A stretch of 50,606 bases of DNA from Oscillospiraceae bacterium (GTDB taxonomy: Bacteria > Bacillota > Clostridia > Oscillospirales > Acutalibacteraceae). The stretch is taken from assembly GCA_015065645.1 (NCBI GenBank), contig SVPW01000013.1, positions 1-50,606 of the forward strand, written 5' to 3'. Under the pieces are notes generated by a model. It ran no database searches and was not told the DNA's origin. It was given only the letters and a program-made list of their open reading frames with translations. The translations under genes and the position numbers were made by a program. This document shows positions 8,438 through 18,572 of the stretch, piece by piece; within the stretch, counting starts at the first letter, position 1, and every line of letters starts with the position of its first letter.

Positions 8438-8510
8438 TTCGGCAAGGCAAGAAATTGTCTTGCCGAATTGAGAGCATCCGTTAAAGGTCGGGTGTTCTCA
8501 ATTCGGCAGG
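8438..8510 (+). promoter_or_regulatory. Two overlapping, mutually exclusive hairpins
   Basis: Hairpin A pairs 8438-8450 (TTCGGCAAGGCAA) with 8455-8467. Hairpin B pairs 8459-8480 with 8489-8510, a 22-bp stem with a few G-U pairs and the loop TTAAAGGT. The two share 8459-8467 and cannot form together. Neither is followed by a T-run, so this is not a plain terminator; it may be a conformational switch, a processing site or a barrier to exonucleases between the secreted enzyme and the import genes. Confidence 0.5.
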
Positions 8511-8568
8511 AACAGCCTAAAAACTATGATATATATCCGTTAAAATTCATCAAAAGGAGTAGGATTTT

Positions 8569-11415
8569 ATGCGTAATATACTTAAATTACGGTTATTTTC
8601 TTTAGTGATGTCTGTTGTTATGCTTTTTGGCATTTTTTCAATAGGTATTACTGCTTTTGCGGAAAACTCACAAGATACGATACCGCAGGGGATAACTGCA
8701 AATTCTTACGGTGAGTATTTGCTTTCTATGCCGATGGTTGAGCCTGCTTGCGATGATATAGTTTTAAATGCCGAAAACGCACTTTTTACTGCAAATGATG
8801 ATATTTCCTTAAATTTGGAGGATTCTTCACTTGTTTGGAAAGAAGGGTCGGCTGATGCGGCTTGGAGCTTTGAGGTTTCAAAGGATGCTTATTATAATAT
8901 AAAGCTTTCTTATAAATCTCTTGATACAGGTGTAAATTATGATTTTGGCTTTATGATTGACGGTGTTTATCCCTTTGATGAGGCAAAATTAATTTCTTTT
9001 CCTCGTATGTGGAAAAATACTTTAAGTGAATTCAAAGAGGATAATATTGGAAATCAGCTTACTCCTGAACAGATGGAGGTTGAGGGATATTCGGTTAATT
9101 CAGCACGGGATATTAACGGTGTTGTTATTGAACCTTACAGGTTTTATCTTACCGCAGGAACACATACCATTACCGTTAAAGGACCCGGGCAATCGGTGGC
9201 TTTATCTAAGGTTATACTTTCTGCTCCAGAAGAGGTTTTGAGTTATAAAGAGCTTCTAAAATCCTATGATAAAAAGGGTGATTCAGGTAAGAAAACGATA
9301 GTTATTGAGGCGGAAAATGCAATATTAAAATCCTCTTCAAAGCTTATTCCAAAATCTGATAATTCCAATGCGGGAATGTCACCTCAGGATGTTCTTTATA
9401 CCAAGCTTAATTATATAGGCGGTACATCTTGGCAGGAAGCAGGACAGTACCTTGAATGGAAATTTAATGTTGAAAAAGCAGGTTATTATTCATTTGGATT
9501 CAGATACCGCCAAAGTGATGTTATAAATGCCGAAAGCTGGCGTTGGCTTAAAATTGACGGTAAAACCCCGTTTGAAGAAGCAAAGGGTATTCGTTTTCCA
9601 TACGGTGCAGAGTGGCAGTATTTGGAGTTCGGTTCTAAAAATCAGCCCTTTCTTGTATGGCTTGATAAGGGTGAGCATACCGTATCGTTAGAGGTTACAA
9701 TGGGGGCTATGTCGGAGTATTATGACAGGCTTTCAGGTGTTGTTTCAAAGCTTGGCGATAAATATATTGAAATTGTTAAAATAACGGGTGCCACCCCTGA
9801 TATAAACCTTGATTATGAGCTGTTTAATCAGATTGCCGATTTGAATTCCACATTCCAAGAATGTTTGGAGGAGCTTGAAGCTTTATCGGGTGATTTGAAG
9901 GACTTTACGGGAAAACGAGGAAGTCAGTATATAGCTGCAATCAACAATATGTCCCGTGTGCTTGACACCATGATAGAAAGCCCTTATATTGCGCATCAGT
10001 ATGTTACCGATTATTATACAAACTATTCCTCATTAAGCTCATGGCTTTATGATATGAAGAATATGCCGTTGTGCCTTGATACAATTCAGGTTGTTCCCGA
10101 AAAGGGAGAATTTGATAATGAGGAAGTAGGCTTTTTTGAGGATCTTTTTTATACGCTTGAAAGACTTTTAATGTCCTTTGCGGATGATTACATAATTGAA
10201 TCAAAAACCGAAAGTAAGAATTCTCTAACCCTTTGGGTAAATTGGGGCAGAGATCAGGCAACAGCTCTTGATACTCTTATAAGGGATTCTTTCACACAAG
10301 AGCATAATATTCCTGTTAATGTGCGTATTACAAACGCTTCTCTTATAAACGGTTTGCTTTCGGGTAATTTCCCCGATATGGCTTTGCATCTTGCAAGAAC
10401 TGAGCCGGTAAATCTTGGTATCAGAGGGGCACTTGTTGACCTTAACGAAATGCCCGGTATTGAAAATATTTTAGAGCGTTTTCAAGATGGTGCACAATCG
10501 CCATATTCCTATAATGGTAAGCTTTACGCATTGCCTGATACTCAGAATTTCCAGCTTATGTTCTACCGCACGGATATTTTTGAAAGCTTAGGTCTTACAG
10601 TGCCTGAAACATGGGATGAATTCCTTTATACTGCGGCAATTATTCAACGAAACAATATGAATGTGTATATTCCTTATACACAGATTGTTGCTTCCACCAC
10701 AATCAATGCAGGTATAGGAAGTCTTAATCTTTTCCCAACTCTTATGACACAACACGGTCTTTCTTTGTATAATGATGAGCTTAATGCAACATCTCTTAAC
10801 AGTGTTGAGGCAACAAATGTATTTGATTATTGGACAGATTTGTATACTAAATACGATTTCCAAAAGGAAGCCGATTTTTATAACCGTTTCCGTGTAGGAA
10901 TTATGCCTTTGGGAATTGCTCCTTATTCAACATATTTAACCCTTTACAGTGCGGCTCCTGAAATTAAGGGTAGATGGGCGGTTGCTTGTATCCCCGGTGT
11001 TGAGGGCGGTAATAACTATGTTGCAGGAGCAGGTACAGGCTGTGCCATAATTAAAAAATCCAAAAACCGTGATAACGCTTGGAAGTTCCTTGATTGGTGG
11101 ACATCTGCTGAGGCTCAAACCAGATATTCAAATAATGTTGAGTCCCTTATTGGAATGTTAGGACGTCAGCAAACGGCTAATATTGAAGCTCTTGAGGATT
11201 TGGCTTGGGATAAAAATGACCTTGAGGTTATAATGGAGCAATGGTCCAGAGTGAAAGAAGTGCCTGAGGTTCCGGGAAGCTATTACTTTGGCCGTGCTCT
11301 TGATCAGGCATTTTGGTCGGTTATAAATGACGGCACAAATGCTAAGGATGCAATTTCAAAATGGAGCGAAGTTGCCGATGATGAAATTGAACGCAAAATA
11401 AAAGAATACAGTTAA
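8569..11415 (+). CDS. Solute-binding protein fused to two N-terminal CBM-like domains
   Basis: A 948-residue secreted protein. Signal peptide residues 1 to about 31 (ends ITAFAENS) without a lipobox Cys, unlike usual Gram-positive binding proteins. Two similar beta-sandwich domains follow (about 58-220 and 245-405), opening LNAENALF and IEAENAIL and containing GTHTITVKGPG and GEHTVSLEV; they look like CBM35/CBM6-type galactose-binding-like domains. A helical linker (about 420-545) leads to a family 1 extracellular solute-binding domain (about 550-945: LTLWVNWGRD, GNFPDMALHLA, YALPDTQNFQLMFYRTDIFE, PETWDEF). It lies 12 bp before its two permease genes, so it should feed an ABC importer for oligosaccharides. 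How it stays at the cell without a lipid anchor is not evident. Confidence 0.8.
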   Translation: MRNILKLRLFSLVMSVVMLFGIFSIGITAFAENSQDTIPQGITANSYGEYLLSMPMVEPACDDIVLNAENALFTANDDISLNLEDSSLVWKEGSADAAWSFEVSKDAYYNIKLSYKSLDTGVNYDFGFMIDGVYPFDEAKLISFPRMWKNTLSEFKEDNIGNQLTPEQMEVEGYSVNSARDINGVVIEPYRFYLTAGTHTITVKGPGQSVALSKVILSAPEEVLSYKELLKSYDKKGDSGKKTIVIEAENAILKSSSKLIPKSDNSNAGMSPQDVLYTKLNYIGGTSWQEAGQYLEWKFNVEKAGYYSFGFRYRQSDVINAESWRWLKIDGKTPFEEAKGIRFPYGAEWQYLEFGSKNQPFLVWLDKGEHTVSLEVTMGAMSEYYDRLSGVVSKLGDKYIEIVKITGATPDINLDYELFNQIADLNSTFQECLEELEALSGDLKDFTGKRGSQYIAAINNMSRVLDTMIESPYIAHQYVTDYYTNYSSLSSWLYDMKNMPLCLDTIQVVPEKGEFDNEEVGFFEDLFYTLERLLMSFADDYIIESKTESKNSLTLWVNWGRDQATALDTLIRDSFTQEHNIPVNVRITNASLINGLLSGNFPDMALHLARTEPVNLGIRGALVDLNEMPGIENILERFQDGAQSPYSYNGKLYALPDTQNFQLMFYRTDIFESLGLTVPETWDEFLYTAAIIQRNNMNVYIPYTQIVASTTINAGIGSLNLFPTLMTQHGLSLYNDELNATSLNSVEATNVFDYWTDLYTKYDFQKEADFYNRFRVGIMPLGIAPYSTYLTLYSAAPEIKGRWAVACIPGVEGGNNYVAGAGTGCAIIKKSKNRDNAWKFLDWWTSAEAQTRYSNNVESLIGMLGRQQTANIEALEDLAWDKNDLEVIMEQWSRVKEVPEVPGSYYFGRALDQAFWSVINDGTNAKDAISKWSEVADDEIERKIKEYS

Positions 11416-11427
11416 GGAGGAGTAAAA

Positions 11428-12342
11428 GTGAGAACAGCAAAAAAACTTAAAACCGTAAAAAACGGCAATTTACGTGAACAATTACCCATGATTATGCTGG
11501 TAGTACCTTTTGCTACCTTCTTTCTTGTGTTTACCATAATACCGATTATCTCCTCAATGGTGCTTAGCTTTACCTCCTATGATATGCTTTCAATGCCTAA
11601 GTTTGCCGGAATAGATAATTATATGAGAATGTTTATTCAGGATGAGGTTTTTGGTACGGTATTAAAAAACACCGTGGCTTTGGCTGTTGTGGTAGGGCCG
11701 ATTGGCTTTATGTTAGCGTTTCTTTTGGCATGGCTTGTAAATGAGTTTTCAACCGGGCTCAGAACCTTATTTTCATTTATGTTCTATGCACCGTCACTTG
11801 TGGGTAATGCCTATTTTATTTGGAAAATTGCCTTTAGCGGTGATGCTTACGGTTATATAAACAGCCTTTTGCTATCAACAGGCATTACCACTGAGCCTAT
11901 AGTTTGGCTTAAAGACCCCAATTATTTGTTTACCATAATAATCGTGGTTCAGCTTTGGCAGAGTATGGGTGTTTCCTTCCTTTCAAATATTTCAGGTTTG
12001 CAAAATGTTAACCGTGATCTTTATGAAGCAGGTGCTATTGATGGTATCAGAAACCGTTGGCAGGAGCTTCGTTATATAACACTGCCGTCAATGTCTCACA
12101 TGCTGTTGTTTTCGGCAGTAATGCAGATTCAAAGCAGCTTCTCTATCAGTGCGGTTGCTGTGGAATTGGCAGGCTATCCCAGCGTTCAGCATTCGGTTGA
12201 TACCATTGTTACACATATGGCTGATATGGCAACCGTTAGATATGAACTCGGTTATGCTTCATCTATTGCAGTTGTGCTGTTTTTACTTATGGCAGGCACT
12301 CGTGCTGTAATAGGTAAAGTGCTGAATTTTGTAAGTAAGTAG
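11428..12342 (+). CDS. Carbohydrate ABC transporter permease (LplB/MalF type)
   Basis: A 304-residue membrane protein with about six hydrophobic segments. The cytoplasmic EAA loop that docks the ATPase reads LYEAGAIDGIRNRWQELRYI followed by TLPSM, matching EAA---G---------I-LP. Start is GTG, 12 bp after the binding-protein stop, behind AAGGAGGAG. It pairs with the next permease. No ATPase gene is present in the window, so a shared MsmX-like ATPase is inferred. Confidence 0.9.
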   Translation: MRTAKKLKTVKNGNLREQLPMIMLVVPFATFFLVFTIIPIISSMVLSFTSYDMLSMPKFAGIDNYMRMFIQDEVFGTVLKNTVALAVVVGPIGFMLAFLLAWLVNEFSTGLRTLFSFMFYAPSLVGNAYFIWKIAFSGDAYGYINSLLLSTGITTEPIVWLKDPNYLFTIIIVVQLWQSMGVSFLSNISGLQNVNRDLYEAGAIDGIRNRWQELRYITLPSMSHMLLFSAVMQIQSSFSISAVAVELAGYPSVQHSVDTIVTHMADMATVRYELGYASSIAVVLFLLMAGTRAVIGKVLNFVSK

Positions 12343-12356
12343 GGTGGGTGAATATT

Positions 12357-13256
12357 ATGCTGAAAAAACTTTATTATAAATTTCGCTTAGCAAACCCTAA
12401 AAAACCAAATGCAAATAGATTTACCCGTTCAAAATTCGGCAATTTTATGTGTATGCTGCTGATTGTAAGTGCAGGTCTTTTTACAATGCTTCCGCTTATT
12501 TATTCGGTGGTTACATCCTTTAAGCCTATAGATGAATTGTTGATTTTTCCGCCCACATTCTTTGTTCGCCGTCCCACAACGGTAAACTATGTGGCACTTC
12601 CGGGTCTTCTTTCAAGCCTTTCGGTACCGCTTTCCCGTTATATTTTCAATAGCTTATTTATAACTGTTGTTACATCTGTGCTTAATATAATTTTTTCGGC
12701 AATGGCGGCATTTTCTCTTTCAAAGGGAACCTATAAGGGCAGAAAGATATTCTTTTTGGTGATACAATTTGCCCTTATGTTTAATGCATATACACTTTCT
12801 ATTCCGCAGTATCTTATATTTTCAAAGCTTAGAATTGTTGATACATATTGGGTGTATATTTTGCCTCAGCTTGCGGGAACCTTGGGCGTTTTCCTTATAA
12901 AGCAGTATATAGAGGGATATGTTCCCGATGCTTTAATGGAAGCTGCAAAAATTGACGGTGCGGGATATATCAGAATTTTTTGGAAGATAATAATGCCTAT
13001 TATCAAACCTGCTTGGCTTACTGTTGTGCTTTTTGCATTCAGGGATATATGGGCGGCAATTCCAAACGGAACTATATTTAATGAGGAGCTGAAAACACTT
13101 CCTCAGATAGTTACCCAAATAACTGCCGGCGGTATTGCCCGTAACGGTAGTGCAATGGCTATTACAACAATAATGATGATACCACCTATTATTGTATATT
13201 TTATTTCTCAAAGCAATGTTGTGGAAGCGATGAGCAGTGCAGGTATCAAAGAATAA
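12357..13256 (+). CDS. Carbohydrate ABC transporter permease (MalG type)
   Basis: A 299-residue permease with six predicted membrane spans and the EAA loop LMEAAKIDGAGYIRIFWKII followed by MPIIKP. It forms a heterodimer with the preceding gene. The ATG at 12357 sits behind AGGGTGGG; a GTG nine bases upstream lies inside that site and is unlikely to be the start. The C-terminus VVEAMSSAGIKE is typical of MalG-type partners. Confidence 0.9.
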   Translation: MLKKLYYKFRLANPKKPNANRFTRSKFGNFMCMLLIVSAGLFTMLPLIYSVVTSFKPIDELLIFPPTFFVRRPTTVNYVALPGLLSSLSVPLSRYIFNSLFITVVTSVLNIIFSAMAAFSLSKGTYKGRKIFFLVIQFALMFNAYTLSIPQYLIFSKLRIVDTYWVYILPQLAGTLGVFLIKQYIEGYVPDALMEAAKIDGAGYIRIFWKIIMPIIKPAWLTVVLFAFRDIWAAIPNGTIFNEELKTLPQIVTQITAGGIARNGSAMAITTIMMIPPIIVYFISQSNVVEAMSSAGIKE

Positions 13257-13278
13257 ACACAAGGAGCGATAAAGTTTT

Positions 13279-15396
13279 ATGCGTAATAAAATTATGCGGT
13301 TTGCTGCAGTTTTCTTGAGCATTATTTGTCTTGCCTCCTGTGGACTTACCGCAACAGCATATTCAACAACAAATCAAATTCCCTATGAAAGCTATACATA
13401 TTGGACCGATATAAGCGAAGAGCGAAAAGCGGTATATTGCCGCCCCATGTATGAGGTTTCACAGGAGCTTAACGCACTTAAAATAGGGGTAAAGAATTTT
13501 GATACTATAAATGATGTATATAGTGATGATAAAAATATATACATTCTTGATAAATCATGCAGAATTGTAATTCTTGATAGTGAATATAGGCTTGTAAAGG
13601 AAATAGGTAAGATTGTGGATGCAAACGGTGCTACCTATGATTATTCGGGTGCACAAAGCCTTTATGTTCATTCAGATGGTACAATCTTCATTTCCGATAC
13701 TGATAATCAGCGGGTTATGCGTGTTACTGCTGACGGTGTGCTTATTGATATTTACGGTTTACCAAAATCCACTTTGATTCCCGAAAACTTTATTTATAAG
13801 CCGTTAAAAGCGGTTATGGATTCGCATGGGTATCTTTATGTTTTAAGTGACGGCTCATACTACGGTGCACTTTTATATGCACCGGATAAAAGCTTTACGG
13901 GTTTTTACGGTGCAAATAATGTTACAACAGGTATTGCAACGGCTTTTCAAAATGTTTTAAAAAGAGTATTTTCAAATAATAAAAAGCAGAGTGCAAGTGT
14001 AAGAACATTACCGTATTCATTTGTTGATATTGTTATTGATAATAATGATTTTATCTACACCGCAACCGGTAAAACCGATACCTATGACCGTGTGGGTCAG
14101 GTAAAGATGCTCAATCCCGGAACGGGTAACAATATTCTTGATTCGGAAGAGGTAAACTTTACCGATGATGCCTTTAATACTACATTTAAAAACGGTACCC
14201 AGCTTGAGCAGGATATTGTTGGTATTGAGGTAACGGATAACGGATTTGTTTTTTGTATCGAATCTCAGTTTGGCAAGGTTTTCCTTTATGACCGTTCTTC
14301 AAGAATGTTAACGGCATTTGGCGGAGGTTTAGGTCAGGGTAAACAGGAGGGTACATTTGTTGCCGCAACTGCAATAGCCCTTAACGGAACCGATGTTATT
14401 GTAAGTGATAAGCTGAAAAATACTATTACAATATTTAAGCCCACTGAGTATGGCAAAAAGGTAATGGGTCTTATTGATATTACGCTTGATGGTAATTATC
14501 TTGAGGCACGTGAAGGCTGGGAAGAGGTTATTGCTCTTGACCGTAATTTCCAGCCCGCATACAGCGGACTTGCACGTGCTTATCTTGCGGAAAATGATTA
14601 TGAGAACGCAATGGAATGGGCACAAGAGGGTTATGACAGAGAAACATATCAATTAGCATTTGAATTTTACCGCAAAGGTATTTTAGAGGATTATTTCTGG
14701 CTTATTGCTTTGGTTGTAGTTGTATTGGTTGGCGGTATTATTGCTTTAAGGATATTCTTTAAGAAAAAGAATATTACTATCATTAAAAATAAACAAGTAA
14801 AGCTGATGCTTAAAACCCTTATACATCCTGCCCTCACATTTGAGGAAATAAAGGAAAAGAAGCAGGGCTCTGTTACAATTTCTTTAGTTCTTATTGCCTT
14901 GTTTTATGTTACAGCGGTTATTCAGGTTATTTGCGGTGGATTTATGTTTACTCAGTATGACCCCGCAACCTTTAACTCATTGTGGGTGTTTGTAAGAAGT
15001 GCGGGCTTGGTTGTGATTTGGATATTGAGCAACTGGATGATTTCCACCCTTATGCAGGGAAAGGGTACTATGCGTGAAATTTGTATAGTTACCTGTTACA
15101 GCCTTACACCTATTATAATAGAGCGCTTTTTGCGTCTTTTATTTACAAATATTCTTATTCCCACAGAAGCAATGTTCCTTACCGGTATGGATGCTTTGGC
15201 GATTGGATATGCGGCAATATTGCTTATAATAGGCCTTATAAAAATTCACGATTACAGTATGTCAAGGCTTGTGGGAACAAGTGTGCTTAGTATTGCATGG
15301 CTTGCAATATTGGTTTTTCTTATGATTTTTGTTGGAATGTTAGTACAGCAAATCGGTGGATTTGCCGTTACGGTATTTCTTGAATTAATTTCTTAA
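13279..15396 (+). CDS. Beta-propeller / TPR / Yip1-like membrane protein
   Basis: A 705-residue mosaic. The N-terminal signal carries a lipobox-like LASC (Cys21). Residues about 60-390 contain NHL-type blades (IYILDKSCRIVILDSEY, GTIFISDTDNQRVMRV, DVIVSDKLKNTITIF). Residues about 400-465 look like TPR helices (AREGWEEVIALDRNFQPAYS, ARAYLAENDYENAMEW). A membrane span at about 472-495 and a C-terminal Yip1-type domain with about five spans follow. Proteins of this kind are, from memory, found next to sugar ABC importers in Paenibacillus-like bacteria; their function is not established. Here the gene lies between two complete permease pairs. A role in organising or sensing the import machinery is inference. 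ATG follows AAGGAG at 12 bp. Confidence 0.7.
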   Translation: MRNKIMRFAAVFLSIICLASCGLTATAYSTTNQIPYESYTYWTDISEERKAVYCRPMYEVSQELNALKIGVKNFDTINDVYSDDKNIYILDKSCRIVILDSEYRLVKEIGKIVDANGATYDYSGAQSLYVHSDGTIFISDTDNQRVMRVTADGVLIDIYGLPKSTLIPENFIYKPLKAVMDSHGYLYVLSDGSYYGALLYAPDKSFTGFYGANNVTTGIATAFQNVLKRVFSNNKKQSASVRTLPYSFVDIVIDNNDFIYTATGKTDTYDRVGQVKMLNPGTGNNILDSEEVNFTDDAFNTTFKNGTQLEQDIVGIEVTDNGFVFCIESQFGKVFLYDRSSRMLTAFGGGLGQGKQEGTFVAATAIALNGTDVIVSDKLKNTITIFKPTEYGKKVMGLIDITLDGNYLEAREGWEEVIALDRNFQPAYSGLARAYLAENDYENAMEWAQEGYDRETYQLAFEFYRKGILEDYFWLIALVVVVLVGGIIALRIFFKKKNITIIKNKQVKLMLKTLIHPALTFEEIKEKKQGSVTISLVLIALFYVTAVIQVICGGFMFTQYDPATFNSLWVFVRSAGLVVIWILSNWMISTLMQGKGTMREICIVTCYSLTPIIIERFLRLLFTNILIPTEAMFLTGMDALAIGYAAILLIIGLIKIHDYSMSRLVGTSVLSIAWLAILVFLMIFVGMLVQQIGGFAVTVFLELIS

Positions 15397-15411
15397 AAAG
15401 GAGGAATTGCT

Positions 15412-17649
15412 TTGAAATTACGCAGAATAATTGCTTTGGGCTGTGTGATTGCTTTGTTGGCTACATGCCTGTTTGGCTGTGATTCAACAACCCAAGCTAA
15501 AAAGAATTCCTTTAATTCGGAAATTGAGTCAACAGATATAACCGATACATTTATTGCAGAAAACCAAAATTATACACTCTCAATCAACAGAACAACTAAG
15601 GGTGTTACCCTTACAGATAAAAAAAACGGTGAGGTTTTTGGCACAAATCCTTCGGGTGGGGAAGAAATACAGTACGATGAATTGGGTATGCCTATAAAGA
15701 GGCATCCGCAGATTGAATCGGTACTGATAATTGAATATCTGAATGTTGAGGAAAATATAACCTCAAAGGCACTTTCCTATACCGCAGTTGTAAGTGACGG
15801 ACGCACTGTTTTAGAAAAGGTTAAAAACGGTATTAAGATTAGCTATTATTTTGATGAAGCACAAATAATGGTACCCGTAACATTTACCTTGCGTGAAAAC
15901 GGCGTGGCACTTTCCATTGACCCAAAGGAAATTGAAGAAGATAAAAATATGCTTATATCGGTTTCTGTAGCACCGTATTGGTGTTCGGTTAAAAATACCG
16001 ATAATGGCGGATATCTTTTATATCCATCGGGTTCGGGTGCGCTTATTTATGCTAAGGAAATTTCCCAGCCCGGTGAAAGCTATTCATCTGAGGTTTACGG
16101 TGCTGATATTGCAAAGGAAATGACCGATAAAATCTCCACCGAAAAGAGTATAAGACTTCCTGTTTACGGTGCAACCAATGGTAAAAAAGCAAGCTTTGCC
16201 ATAATAGAATCAGGGGCAGAGTCGGCTTTGCTTGATACAACTGTTGGCTCAACCTCAATAGGTTATTCCGCAGTATATGCCACATATCAGCTGAGAGGTT
16301 ATACCAATAATTTAAAAGAGCTTTATAATAACCGTTTTTATGAGGGCTTAGTTTATTCGGATAATATGATTGACACCCCCTTAACAATAGGCTTTTATCC
16401 ACTTACGGGTGAGGGCGTGGGTTATGCTGAAATGGCACAAAGTTACCGTGAGTATCTTAATAAAATAAACGGTAAGGCAGAGTGCAGCAATAACTCAAAG
16501 CTTGATGTTACATTTGTTGGCGGTGCAATGATTTCAAAATCATTTTTGGGTATTCCTTATAAAACGCTATATCCTACCACAACACTTGCTCAGGCAAAGG
16601 ATATTTTATCTGATTTAAAGAAAAACGGTGTGGATGTTTCAAACATTAATTTATACGGCTTTGGCGAAAACGGTATAGATTCAAATGAATTGGCAGGCGG
16701 CTTTGTTATTGATAGCGGTTTGGGTGATGAGGATGATTTAAAAACGCTTACCGAAGCTGCGGGTAAAACGAATATTTACTTTGATTTTGATACCGTTACC
16801 TTTACCGATTCTGCAGATGGCTTTGATAGCTATTTTGATAGTGCTACCCGTGCAAACAGAAAGCCTGTAAAGCTTTATAATTACAGCATTTCAGTACTTG
16901 GTAAGGAAACTGACGGTGCATATTCCGTGCTTTCACGTGATAGAATTTTGTCGGCGGTAAAAATGCTGAATGAAGAAACCGAAGAATGGAGCATGGATGG
17001 TATAGGCCTTTCGGCTCTTTCAAGCATAGCCTATTCTGATTATACCGATAAGTCTAACAGTGAGTATTATGCAAAGGCAGGTATGGCAAATCAGGTTTCA
17101 AAGGCAATTAAAACCGTTAAAAACAGAAAGGTTTTAACAAGTGATGCTAATGCTTTTGCGGCATTGCAGTCAGATCTTGTAATTAATGCTCCCACAATTT
17201 CTTCAAAGGCAAAGCTGTTTGATGCGGAAATTCCATTCTATTCAATGGCTCTGCGTGGAAGGGTTGCACTTTCGGCAGAAAGTATAAATTTGGCAGTTGA
17301 TTCCAAATCACAGCTTTTGCGTGCAGTTGAGGGCGGAATGGGAATTTCGTATACGGTAAGCAACAGTTATTCAACAAAGCTTTTGGAGAGCAAATCAACT
17401 GTATTTTATAACAGCCTCTATAAAGATATTAAGGATGATATAATCTCTGATTATAAACTTGTTTCTGATTATTATGAAAAAATATCCAATGCCTTTATAG
17501 TGGATCACAGGATACTTGATTCGTCATTGCGTGAAACTGTTTTTTCAAACGGTGTTAGCGTGTTTGTAAACTATTCTGATGAAGAGATAGTATCTTCTGC
17601 GGGTAATGTGCCTGCAAACAGCTTCTTGGTATGGGAGGCAGATGTATGA
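15412..17649 (+). CDS. DUF5696-like lipoprotein
   Basis: A 745-residue lipoprotein (lipobox LFGC, Cys23; TTG start behind AAAAGGAGGAA). After a beta-rich N-terminal half (SINRTTKGVTLTDKKNGEVF, VSVAPYWCSVKN, YLLYPSGSGALIY) the second half has the feel of a TIM-barrel hydrolase (FYPLTGEGVGYAEMAQSYRE, DVSNINLYGFGENG, FDFDTVTF, MDGIGLSALSS). Genes of this size beside Yip1-domain and sugar permease genes are annotated DUF5696 in related genomes; I recall this and cannot verify it. No catalytic residues can be named. It overlaps the next permease by ATGA, indicating translational coupling. A surface glycan-binding or cleaving partner of the importer is a guess. Confidence 0.6.
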   Translation: MKLRRIIALGCVIALLATCLFGCDSTTQAKKNSFNSEIESTDITDTFIAENQNYTLSINRTTKGVTLTDKKNGEVFGTNPSGGEEIQYDELGMPIKRHPQIESVLIIEYLNVEENITSKALSYTAVVSDGRTVLEKVKNGIKISYYFDEAQIMVPVTFTLRENGVALSIDPKEIEEDKNMLISVSVAPYWCSVKNTDNGGYLLYPSGSGALIYAKEISQPGESYSSEVYGADIAKEMTDKISTEKSIRLPVYGATNGKKASFAIIESGAESALLDTTVGSTSIGYSAVYATYQLRGYTNNLKELYNNRFYEGLVYSDNMIDTPLTIGFYPLTGEGVGYAEMAQSYREYLNKINGKAECSNNSKLDVTFVGGAMISKSFLGIPYKTLYPTTTLAQAKDILSDLKKNGVDVSNINLYGFGENGIDSNELAGGFVIDSGLGDEDDLKTLTEAAGKTNIYFDFDTVTFTDSADGFDSYFDSATRANRKPVKLYNYSISVLGKETDGAYSVLSRDRILSAVKMLNEETEEWSMDGIGLSALSSIAYSDYTDKSNSEYYAKAGMANQVSKAIKTVKNRKVLTSDANAFAALQSDLVINAPTISSKAKLFDAEIPFYSMALRGRVALSAESINLAVDSKSQLLRAVEGGMGISYTVSNSYSTKLLESKSTVFYNSLYKDIKDDIISDYKLVSDYYEKISNAFIVDHRILDSSLRETVFSNGVSVFVNYSDEEIVSSAGNVPANSFLVWEADV

Positions 17650-18557
17650 AAAAGAAAAAATACCGTGGAATAGAACAGATTAAAAGCCGTTACGGCTGGT
17701 TGTTTATTTCCACTTGGCTTGTGGGCGTTGTGCTGTTTTTTGCAATTCCCATAATACAATCCGTGATATATTCTTTTTCTCAGGTTTATTTTGCAGAAGG
17801 TGCTGATGGCACTATGCAAATGCAAACCGATTGGATAGGAATTAAAAATTACAATTACATCATTAATGAGCATACCGATTATCTTTCCTGGCTGGGCAGA
17901 TCTGTTACAAACTTTTTGTATTCTTTGCCCGTAATTGTACTCCTTAGCCTTATATTGGCACTTTTGCTTAATCAAAAGTTCAGAGGTCGTCTTTTCTTCA
18001 GAGCACTCTATTTTATGCCTGTTATAATCGCAACGGGAGTAGTAATTAATCTTGTTGACGGTATGGCGGGAACCGATATGACATCTTCTTCGGTAAATGA
18101 GTCGGTATCGGGGGGAATGTTTAGTGTTCAGGATGTAATTTCGGTGCTTGATTTACCGGTTCAGGTGGCGGAATTTGTTCAAAAAATTATTGGCGATATT
18201 TTTGATCTTATTTGGAACAGCGGTATACAAACTGTTCTGTTTTTGGCGGGCTTGCAGTCAATTCCGTCAACTCTTTATGAGGCAAGTAAGGTTGAGGGTG
18301 CCACCAAATGGGAGGAGTTTTGGTTTATAACCTTCCCAATGCTTTCAAATGTTACTTTACTTGTAATTGTTTACACCATGGTGGAAATTTTGGTAAGTAA
18401 TAACAATGTAATGGTATCGCATATTTACAGCCTTATGAATGCTGCAGTTTATGATACAACATCCGCTATGATGTGGTTCTATTTCTTGGCAATAGGTGCC
18501 GTGATGGGAATTATAGTGGTGCTTTTCAAAAAGCTGCTGCAAAACAGATGGTCTTAA
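17646..18557 (+). CDS. Carbohydrate ABC transporter permease (second importer, MalF type)
   Basis: A 303-residue permease. The EAA loop is LYEASKVEGATKWEEFWFIT followed by FPMLSN. An extended periplasmic-side insert with VDGMAGTDMTSSSVNESV lies between spans. The ATG at 17646 overlaps the preceding stop codon (ATGA), with GGGAGGC seven bases upstream; a further ATG at 17631 lies on the wrong side of that site. It partners the next gene. Confidence 0.88.
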   Translation: MKKKKYRGIEQIKSRYGWLFISTWLVGVVLFFAIPIIQSVIYSFSQVYFAEGADGTMQMQTDWIGIKNYNYIINEHTDYLSWLGRSVTNFLYSLPVIVLLSLILALLLNQKFRGRLFFRALYFMPVIIATGVVINLVDGMAGTDMTSSSVNESVSGGMFSVQDVISVLDLPVQVAEFVQKIIGDIFDLIWNSGIQTVLFLAGLQSIPSTLYEASKVEGATKWEEFWFITFPMLSNVTLLVIVYTMVEILVSNNNVMVSHIYSLMNAAVYDTTSAMMWFYFLAIGAVMGIIVVLFKKLLQNRWS

Positions 18558-18572
18558 AAAGGGGGATTTAGA

